Shown here: one piece after another, positions 1-6,212 of the stretch
Position numbering within the stretch: position 1 is the first letter of the stretch
How the letters are laid out: every line of letters starts with the position of its first letter
Assembly: GCA_020050475.1 (NCBI GenBank)
Contig: JAGVKP010000100.1
Span: 1 to 9,007 of the forward strand
Origin: Candidatus Babeliales bacterium
GTDB taxonomy: Bacteria > Babelota > Babeliae > Babelales > JACPOV01
Direction of reading: 5' to 3'
Length of the DNA: 9,007 nucleotides
Made by a program: the position numbers and the translations under genes
Notes under the pieces: generated by a model
The model's database searches: none
What the model was told of the DNA's origin: nothing
What the model saw: only the letters and a program-made list of their open reading frames with translations

Positions 1-1110
1 AACGATCTGGATTCATATTTGCAGATCGTCAATCTACAGGATGTCCATGGGCGAACACCGCTTTTTATTGCTGCTGAGCGCCGAGAAATTGCAATCGTCA
101 ATCTTTTGCTCAATAAAGTTAAGTACGCTTTAAAGGGTAATAAAGAGCTTTTTTTCAAATTTTTGAATACGTCTGAAAATCACATGAACTGGACGCCGCT
201 CATGGTTGCTACCTATGATAGCGCATCACGCATTATTGAACTTATCCTGAAAGCAGCACAGGAAGTATTGGGAAAAAATTCTGAATACTACCAAGCCTTT
301 ATTAATGCACGTGGTTCATTTGGCCGCAGTTCGACGACGTTGACGGTCGATCCAAGCGATCGATGGCTTTTACTTGAATACGGAGCGCGCGATGATGTTG
401 ATCTTGATGACCCGCAGACCAAAGAGCTGAAGGCTATTGGCGGCGAACTTTTAAAATTAGCCTCCGACGATGGTCATGAAGCTCAGATGAAAAAACTGTT
501 CGAAAATTTTAGCACCAATTTTAAAGATAACTATCAGGCATTTTTATATATCCTTACCGGCCGGGATGAAGGTGGCTGGACCGCTCTTATGAATGCCGCA
601 TCAGATGGTAATGTAAATTACATTACGCAAATTGTTACCGCTGCAGCTGATTTTTTTAAAAAAGATGTGGTGACTGCGCTTTTAAAAAAAGGAATAGTCC
701 GCGATGATACCGTTTGGGTAAGTATTTTGCTCAATAACGCCGATGTGCATGGGCGCACCGCGCTTCATTTGGCGATTGAGCGGCGTCACGCGTCGGCAGT
801 TAAAGAGCTTTTGGCTATGCACAAAAAAGTTTTTGGTGATGATCGACGAACATTTAATCGATTTATGAATAATCGTACTGAGCTTAATGGTTTTACGCCG
901 CTTCTTTTGGCTGCCTATGTAAGTTCAGATGATCAACAATCATTTGATACCATTAAGATGATTGTTGATCGAGCGCTTGAAGTATTTCATAAAGATAGTG
1001 TTGATTACGAACGGTTTATGAATGCAACCGATCTTGATGGCCAAACAGCGCTTTCATATGTTGTTTCGCCGCGCATTCGAGCATTCTTAAAAGGTCATGG
1101 TGCTCGTTAG
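1..1110 (+). CDS. Ankyrin-repeat protein, 3' part (5' end outside window)
   Basis: The reading frame is open from the first base, so this is the C-terminal 369 residues of a longer protein; the TTG at 19 is not a convincing start. Ankyrin signatures of the form G-x-T-P/A-L-x-x-A-A recur, with the T-P/A pair at about nt 55, 193, 580, 757, 895 and 1045. Repeats are longer than the canonical 33 residues: the first two and the fourth-to-fifth signatures are each 46 residues apart, because an extra helix ending in an aromatic-x-x-F-(I/L/M)-N motif follows the second ankyrin helix. Two blocks of about 120 residues (nt 40-399 and 742-1107) resemble each other, both opening with D-V-H-G-R-T. Ankyrin arrays bind proteins; in host-associated bacteria they are often effectors, but the missing N-terminus prevents judging secretion here. 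The gene converges on rpe, and the stop codons overlap. The family call is firm; partner and function are unknown. Confidence 0.9.
   Translation, partial: NDLDSYLQIVNLQDVHGRTPLFIAAERREIAIVNLLLNKVKYALKGNKELFFKFLNTSENHMNWTPLMVATYDSASRIIELILKAAQEVLGKNSEYYQAFINARGSFGRSSTTLTVDPSDRWLLLEYGARDDVDLDDPQTKELKAIGGELLKLASDDGHEAQMKKLFENFSTNFKDNYQAFLYILTGRDEGGWTALMNAASDGNVNYITQIVTAAADFFKKDVVTALLKKGIVRDDTVWVSILLNNADVHGRTALHLAIERRHASAVKELLAMHKKVFGDDRRTFNRFMNNRTELNGFTPLLLAAYVSSDDQQSFDTIKMIVDRALEVFHKDSVDYERFMNATDLDGQTALSYVVSPRIRAFLKGHGAR
40..399 (+). repeat. Intragenic ankyrin block, copy 1
   Basis: This roughly 120-residue block begins with D-V-H-G-R-T-P-L and contains two complete 46-residue ankyrin units plus a degenerate third, closing with L-L-L-E-Y-G-A-R. 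It matches copy 2 (742-1107) unit for unit, and the starts are 702 bp (234 codons) apart. Similarity is visible in the DNA at the opening motif but is mostly at protein level, so the duplication is old. Confidence 0.6.
742..1107 (+). repeat. Intragenic ankyrin block, copy 2
   Basis: This is the second copy of the block at 40-399. It opens with D-V-H-G-R-T-A-L-H-L-A and has the same order of units and the same inter-repeat motif (F-N-R-F-M-N and Y-E-R-F-M-N here; F-F-K-F-L-N and Y-Q-A-F-I-N in copy 1). It ends at the C-terminus of the protein with a shortened final unit. Confidence 0.6.
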
Positions 1111-1772
1111 TTGTCGCACAGCTTTCTGAGATGTATGAGCGCTTTGATCGGGTCTGGTTTACTAAAAATTGCTGACGCAATTCCTGCTGCCTCCATGCCG
1201 TTCTGATAGAGTTGATTGATATTATTTTCATCAATGCCACCGTCCATGCTTATCATAAACGGCATACCGGTTTCTTTTTTTTCACGAGAAATTTTTTTGA
1301 GTCGGTCCAGTGATTCAGGGATAAACGATTGTCCTGAAAACCCTGGCTGCACCGACATTAAAAGGAGCTCATCGATCAACGGTAAATATTGCTTGATGGT
1401 GCTCAAGGGGGTGGATGGTTTAAGAGATAGCCCAACTTTTAATTTTTTTTGCTTCAAAAATGTACTCAGCCGTTGGGGGTTGACATGCGACTCAATATGA
1501 AAAATGATCGTATCGCCCGGGCGCGCTTTGATTAGTGTACTCAGAGATTCAGGCTCTTGGACCATCAGGTGAATAGTCAGCGGATGCTTGGTTATTGAAG
1601 CAATTTGCTCAATAAACGCAGGTCCCCAGGTTAAATTTGGCACAAAATGGTAATCCATGACATCAATATGAAAACCGTCGCAGTAGGGTTCAAGGCTCCG
1701 TATCTCTTTTTCAAGATTCATAAGGTCTGCTGAAATGAGTGATGGCAGTAGTTTGACTTTCTCGGTGCTCAT
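1107..1772 (-). CDS. rpe: Ribulose-phosphate 3-epimerase
   Basis: Interconverts D-ribulose 5-phosphate and D-xylulose 5-phosphate in the cytoplasmic pentose phosphate pathway. The product is 221 aa, the normal length of this TIM-barrel family. Family motifs appear in order: S-L-I-S-A-D (11-16), H-I-D-V-M-D-Y-H-F-V-P-N (35-46), I-H-L-M-V (67-71), L-M-S-V-Q-P-G-F-S-G-Q (138-148) and M-D-G-G-I (176-180). Metal and catalytic residues H35, D37, H68 and D177 are all present. The frame extends upstream to 1871, but the start at 1772 is preferred because AGGAG lies 5 nt before it and the family N-terminus (K-V-K-L-L-P-S-L-I-S-A-D) follows. Small departures: D-Y-H replaces the usual D-G-H, and the phosphate-binding G-S-A-(I/V)-F near the C-terminus reads A-S-A-I-F (199-203). 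It is divergent from the VOC gene and convergent with the ankyrin gene. Confidence 0.95.
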   Translation of the reverse strand: MSTEKVKLLPSLISADLMNLEKEIRSLEPYCDGFHIDVMDYHFVPNLTWGPAFIEQIASITKHPLTIHLMVQEPESLSTLIKARPGDTIIFHIESHVNPQRLSTFLKQKKLKVGLSLKPSTPLSTIKQYLPLIDELLLMSVQPGFSGQSFIPESLDRLKKISREKKETGMPFMISMDGGIDENNINQLYQNGMEAAGIASAIFSKPDPIKALIHLRKLCDN

Positions 1773-1781
1773 CGTGACTCC

Positions 1782-1810
1782 TTTGCTCATGACTGGTATG
1801 CTACCATAAT
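1782..1810 (+). promoter_or_regulatory. Weak candidate promoter for the VOC gene
   Basis: The 61-bp gap between the rpe and VOC start codons must hold signals for both directions. On the plus strand CATAAT (1805-1810) is a good -10 match, with a poor -35 (TTTGCT, 1782-1787) 17 nt upstream. The same AT patch reads TATTAT on the minus strand and could serve rpe, but I see no matching -35 there. Tentative. Confidence 0.25.
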
Positions 1811-1833
1811 AGTCTCTTGCAAGGAAAAACCAT

Positions 1834-2229
1834 ATGAATTTCGGTCTACGTGTTTCAATGATTAGCCTCATGCAGAATGATTTGGCTGCCAGTACTGCTT
1901 TCTATGAAAAGCTTGGCTTGCCAATGACCTTTCAGGTGCCGGGCAAATGGGCAGAATTTGAAGTGCACGGAGTGAAGCTATTTTTATATCAGGTTGACCA
2001 GGAGCTTCCGGATCATTATACCGGTTTAGTTTTGCATGTTGACGATCTCCATTCCTTTTTTGAGGAATTTAAGGATTCTATTTCGTTTGTAACTGAGCCG
2101 ACGGATCTAGAATATGCCTTTATTGCCCGTTTTAAAGACCCAGGTAACAATATTATCGGATTGGTCCAGCCGACCCCTGAGCGCGTTAAGCAGGCGGTTA
2201 AAGCTGCGCAGGAAGATGACAAAGGATAA
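1834..2229 (+). CDS. VOC-superfamily (glyoxalase/bleomycin-resistance fold) protein
   Basis: The product is 131 aa, the usual size of a single VOC protein built from two beta-alpha-beta-beta-beta modules. Module 1 has L-A-A-S-T-A-F-Y-E-K-L-G-L-P (about 17-30), followed by a strand pair ending in V-K-L-F-L-Y. Module 2 has G-L-V-L-H-V-D-D-L-H-S-F-F (about 64-76) and closes with D-P-G-N-N-I-I-G-L (107-115). In the metal-dependent glyoxalase and dioxygenase branches that last motif is usually D-P-D-G-N-x-I-E-L; the metal-binding Glu is Gly here, and no His sits at the usual N-terminal ligand position. A binding or resistance-type role is therefore more likely than glyoxalase I activity. AAGGA at 1821-1825 supports the ATG at 1834. 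It is divergent from rpe, and a hairpin terminator follows at 2256. The substrate cannot be inferred. Confidence 0.8.
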   Translation: MNFGLRVSMISLMQNDLAASTAFYEKLGLPMTFQVPGKWAEFEVHGVKLFLYQVDQELPDHYTGLVLHVDDLHSFFEEFKDSISFVTEPTDLEYAFIARFKDPGNNIIGLVQPTPERVKQAVKAAQEDDKG

Positions 2230-2255
2230 TGCTGCACATAAATTGGCTTTTCTTC

Positions 2256-2302
2256 CTGTCAGGATCGGGCTGCAAGCCGGTCCCTGTAACAGCGCTTTTT
2301 TT
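2256..2302 (+). terminator. Probable rho-independent terminator after the VOC gene
   Basis: GGATCGGGCT (2262-2271) pairs with AGCCGGTCC (2275-2283) around a GCA loop: nine pairs, one of them T-G, with one bulged G. An outer CTGT/ACAG stem (2256-2259 with 2289-2292) extends it across a small internal loop, and seven T follow at 2296-2302. It lies 27 nt after the VOC stop and directly before the groES promoter. The loop is tight and the stem imperfect, hence moderate confidence. Confidence 0.5.
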
Positions 2303-2306
2303 GGGG

Positions 2307-2334
2307 TTGACTTTCATCTTATAAGTTATAAAAT
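2307..2334 (+). promoter_or_regulatory. Likely sigma70-type promoter of groES-groEL
   Basis: TTGACT (2307-2312; five of six consensus) and TAAAAT (2329-2334; five of six) are separated by 16 nt. Transcription would start near 2341, giving a leader of about 155 nt before groES. No CIRCE inverted repeat (TTAGCACTC/GAGTGCTAA) is visible between the promoter and the gene. Confidence 0.5.
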
Positions 2335-2340
2335 GTGAAT

Positions 2341-2497
2341 CAGGTTTTGATATAAAAATTGAGTCGCTTGCTGTAGGTTTAATAGGGTGGCAATAGGCAA
2401 AAAGTGCCTCAAGCTCTATCTCTTTTAGCCTCGGGGTTGCTCAGAAGTAGTTAAGGTTTTTACTATAAAAAATAGTTGTATTCGTAAGGAGACCAGC
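2341..2497 (+). promoter_or_regulatory. groES 5' leader with short hairpins
   Basis: Non-coding stretch between the putative start site and groES. Two simple hairpins are visible: AGGCA/TGCCT around AAAAG (2395-2409), and ACTAT/ATAGT around five A (2462-2476). The second is AT-rich and ends 9 nt before the strong Shine-Dalgarno TAAGGAG (2485-2491). TATAAA at 2464-2469 could be a second -10, but its best -35 (TTGCTC, 2437-2442) is 21 nt away, which is too far. A regulatory role of the leader is inference. Confidence 0.3.
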
Positions 2498-2791
2498 ATG
2501 TATGATAAATTGACTCCTTTGGCTGACCGTGTGTTGCTCAAGCGTCTTGAGGTAGCGGAAAAAACTGCGGGTGGTCTTTTTATTCCTGAAGTTGCCAAAG
2601 AAAAAGCACAAACCTATGAAGTAGTTAAAGTAGGTGCTGGCAAGGCGACGTCTGAAGGTAAAAGACTTCCGATGGCGGTTAAAGCCGGAGATGTTGTTTT
2701 TGTACCAAAATATGCAGGTACAGAGGCAGGAAATGAGTATCTTATCGTTAAAGAAGACGAAATTTTGGGTGTTGTTTCATCCGGTAGCTAA
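2498..2791 (+). CDS. groES: Co-chaperonin GroES (10 kDa chaperonin)
   Basis: Forms the heptameric lid that caps the GroEL ring and drives ATP-dependent folding of client proteins in the cytoplasm. The product is 97 aa, the normal length. The N-terminal strand L-T-P-L-A-D-R-V-L-L-K (5-15) is followed by the mobile loop (about 17-34), whose GroEL-contacting hydrophobic tripeptide is L27-F28-I29 where many homologues have I-V-L. The roof-loop region and the closing I-V-K-E-D-E-I-L-G-V-V (83-93) are typical. The start is set by TAAGGAG 6 nt upstream of the ATG. It is the first gene of a bicistronic operon, with 36 bp before groEL. Confidence 0.98.
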   Translation: MYDKLTPLADRVLLKRLEVAEKTAGGLFIPEVAKEKAQTYEVVKVGAGKATSEGKRLPMAVKAGDVVFVPKYAGTEAGNEYLIVKEDEILGVVSSGS

Positions 2792-2797
2792 TGATGA

Positions 2798-4465
<1,668 letters not shown>

Positions 4466-4492
4466 CCGTTCCATCTCATTAAAAATAAAAAA

Positions 4493-4524
4493 GCGTCGAG
4501 CATTCTTGCTCGGCGTTTTTTTTT
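4493..4524 (+). terminator. Rho-independent terminator after groEL
   Basis: CGTCGAGCA (4494-4502) pairs with TGCTCGGCG (4507-4515), with one T-G pair and a TTCT loop. Nine T follow directly (4516-4524), and the A-run just before the stem pairs with these T, extending the hairpin. It begins 27 nt after the groEL stop. This is a textbook intrinsic terminator. Confidence 0.92.
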
Positions 4525-4556
4525 ACCGGTATGCTGAGAATTCAAAAGGGATGCCT

Positions 4557-5669
4557 ATGAAACAGCATTTTATAATAGGTTTATTTTTTTTGTGGACGCA
4601 TAATCATCTCCAGCCATTTTTCAGCCCTAAAGTAGAGAACGTAACGTTCATTACGAATGAAAAGGACACCTCATTAAAAAAAACGATTGACCCACTCACT
4701 TTTGAGTTTTGCCGTGGCCTTTACAAAAAACAACCCATGTTTATTTCCCCCATGATCTGGTTATCATATTTGGCCCGTCGCGCGGACGCATGGCATCATA
4801 TTAAAAATGATCTGAACGTTGATCATCAATCACTGGTACAGTTTAAGATGGGATTGGGCAATTGGGCTCACGTGAATTACGAAAAACAAACTATTCCTGA
4901 GCTGACGGTTGATTTGCTTTCATTGGCGCTTGCTTTTGAAAAAAAGGAGTGGCGTTTTTTTGATACTTCTCGTGGCGCTTTCTATCTTGAGCCGCGCGAT
5001 AAAAAACTTTCATGGGTTAATAGTGCGGCATTTTCAGAGTTGACAGAGCCTGAGTTGATTGAGCCTGAAAAAAACAAAATAGAAAAATGGTATTGCGATC
5101 CAGTCTGCTTGTTTTCAAAGCTGCTACCAAATCATAAAAATAAGTCATTTTTTTTCCATTTCACCGGTCATGGTTCAGAGAGTTCAAAGATTGTTGATAG
5201 AATTGCGGGTATTAAAGCAGAATGGCTTATTGGTATCCTTCTCTATTTAGAAAAAAACTTTCCGTGCTCGACGCTATGGGTTGATAGTTGTTATGCAAGT
5301 CCTGAAAAGTTGGCTGCGTATCTTTGCAAAAGAGTTCTCGATGTTCATCTGGTTACCTCGGCACAAGACAATCAAACATGTCTTGGCGATCCGCTGCCAC
5401 TTTTAAAAAAATATAAAGCGAAATCAGGAAAAAGATCTGTGACTTTGCAGCCATCGGTTGAACAAAGATCGCAGGCAGTTCTTGCTGCCTGTCTAGCACA
5501 AAAATTAGCACGAACGGTAGATCTTAAAAAAATAACAAAAATTAAGGAAAAATTTCCTAGCGTGCGAAATGATTTACAGGTTATTCCACGCGGTACCGAT
5601 TTGGTAAAAAATTATATTTTAAAACCGGTAACAGAAAAAAAGGAGCAGCCTAATGAAAAAAAGAGCTGA
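4557..5669 (+). CDS. Putative exported caspase-fold (clan CD) cysteine protease
   Basis: The product is 370 aa. Its C-terminal half shows the caspase/metacaspase-type dyad. A hydrophobic strand (F-F-F-H-F, about 199-203) runs into T-G-H-G with His205; a second strand (T-L-W-V-D-S-C-Y-A-S) carries Cys245, 40 residues later; and a further strand, H-L-V-T-S-A-Q-D-N-Q-T (about 262-272), resembles the S-A-x-x-x-x-Q-T strand after the catalytic Cys in caspase-like proteins. G-H-G plus D-S-C is the hallmark pattern of clan CD. Residues 5-13 form a short hydrophobic core consistent with a signal peptide. Residues 25-195 match no family I recognise and could be a prodomain or substrate-binding domain; the last 70 residues are Lys-rich. 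The ATG at 4557 is chosen over the in-frame ATG at 4551 because AAAGGG ends 6 nt before it. The gene starts 32 nt after the groEL terminator and overlaps the next gene by 17 bp. Fold and dyad are fairly secure; activity and target are unknown. Confidence 0.7.
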   Translation: MKQHFIIGLFFLWTHNHLQPFFSPKVENVTFITNEKDTSLKKTIDPLTFEFCRGLYKKQPMFISPMIWLSYLARRADAWHHIKNDLNVDHQSLVQFKMGLGNWAHVNYEKQTIPELTVDLLSLALAFEKKEWRFFDTSRGAFYLEPRDKKLSWVNSAAFSELTEPELIEPEKNKIEKWYCDPVCLFSKLLPNHKNKSFFFHFTGHGSESSKIVDRIAGIKAEWLIGILLYLEKNFPCSTLWVDSCYASPEKLAAYLCKRVLDVHLVTSAQDNQTCLGDPLPLLKKYKAKSGKRSVTLQPSVEQRSQAVLAACLAQKLARTVDLKKITKIKEKFPSVRNDLQVIPRGTDLVKNYILKPVTEKKEQPNEKKS

Positions 5670-6069
5670 TACGCGCGTGATAGTTATCTTTTTTGTCATC
5701 GCGATTTCTGGTGGCCTGCTTAAAGCTGATACACCGGTGCCGCCGTCAGCCGATCACGTTGAATGGGGACAGTTCAAAAAAGATGTTGAATTACAACTTG
5801 GGGGCGCGCGTGATTGGCTTTCAAAAGCGCTTGGTTTTGGCCAGCAGATGATTGGCAGCGTACAATCTGTTGAAATGCTTCCGTATCGCTATGTATTTTT
5901 GGTCAGCTTCTTAGGGGGTATTTCCGGAGCACTGCTGGTATATGCGCTACAGCGATCAGTAAAAAAAATAAAGAAGTACGAAGTGCGTAAAAAAGATATA
6001 CGGCAAAGTTTTTTCAGGCCAACGACGTTTAGAGATCAGCAGGATGAAGAGAGCAGCCAAGTGGCGTGA
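5653..6069 (+). CDS. Small membrane protein with signal peptide and C-terminal transmembrane segment
   Basis: The product is 138 aa and matches no family I recognise. A basic start (K-K-R) and hydrophobic residues 9-22 form a signal peptide, with likely cleavage after L-K-A (25). Residues 26-78 would be an exported, partly amphipathic segment. Residues 80-99 (starting Y-V-F-L-V-S-F-L-G-G) form one glycine-containing membrane helix, followed by a strongly basic stretch (K-K-I-K-K-Y-E-V-R-K-K) that should stay in the cytoplasm. The predicted topology is short periplasmic domain, one membrane pass, charged cytoplasmic tail. AGGAG (5641-5645), 7 nt before the ATG and inside the upstream gene, together with the 17-bp overlap, points to translational coupling with the caspase-fold protein. 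It may be an anchor, substrate or regulator of that protein; this is inference from context. Confidence 0.72.
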   Translation: MKKRADTRVIVIFFVIAISGGLLKADTPVPPSADHVEWGQFKKDVELQLGGARDWLSKALGFGQQMIGSVQSVEMLPYRYVFLVSFLGGISGALLVYALQRSVKKIKKYEVRKKDIRQSFFRPTTFRDQQDEESSQVA

Positions 6070-6145
6070 TCATCTCCGGCATCAAGGACATGCGCAAGCG
6101 TAGCGGCCTGCAGCGAGAATAATTTTTTTTTATGCGTAGTAATCT

Positions 6146-6175
6146 TTGATAAGCGTTCTTTTTTGTGAGTACACT
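6146..6175 (+). promoter_or_regulatory. Candidate promoter of the WD40 gene
   Basis: TTGATA (6146-6151; five of six) and TACACT (6170-6175; four of six) are 18 nt apart, placing a start site near 6182, about 30 nt before the WD40 start codon. The rest of the 143-bp gap (6070-6212) holds a GC-rich tract at 6071-6116 and a T-run without a convincing hairpin. Confidence 0.42.
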
Positions 6176-6212
6176 AAAAAAAATAAAATAAAGCGCAATA
6201 AAAGGTGAGAGT

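Noticed and set aside
1773..1871. Longer N-terminus for rpe
   Set aside because: The extension is not family-like and runs into the VOC coding sequence; the ATG at 1772 has a strong Shine-Dalgarno and the family N-terminus.
2395..2445. CIRCE operator before groES
   Set aside because: Neither half-site (TTAGCACTC or GAGTGCTAA) is present; only unrelated short hairpins are seen.
6086..6130. Terminator after the 138-aa gene
   Set aside because: A T-run is present (6123-6131), but the preceding sequence gives only stems of 3-4 bp, too far from the T-run.
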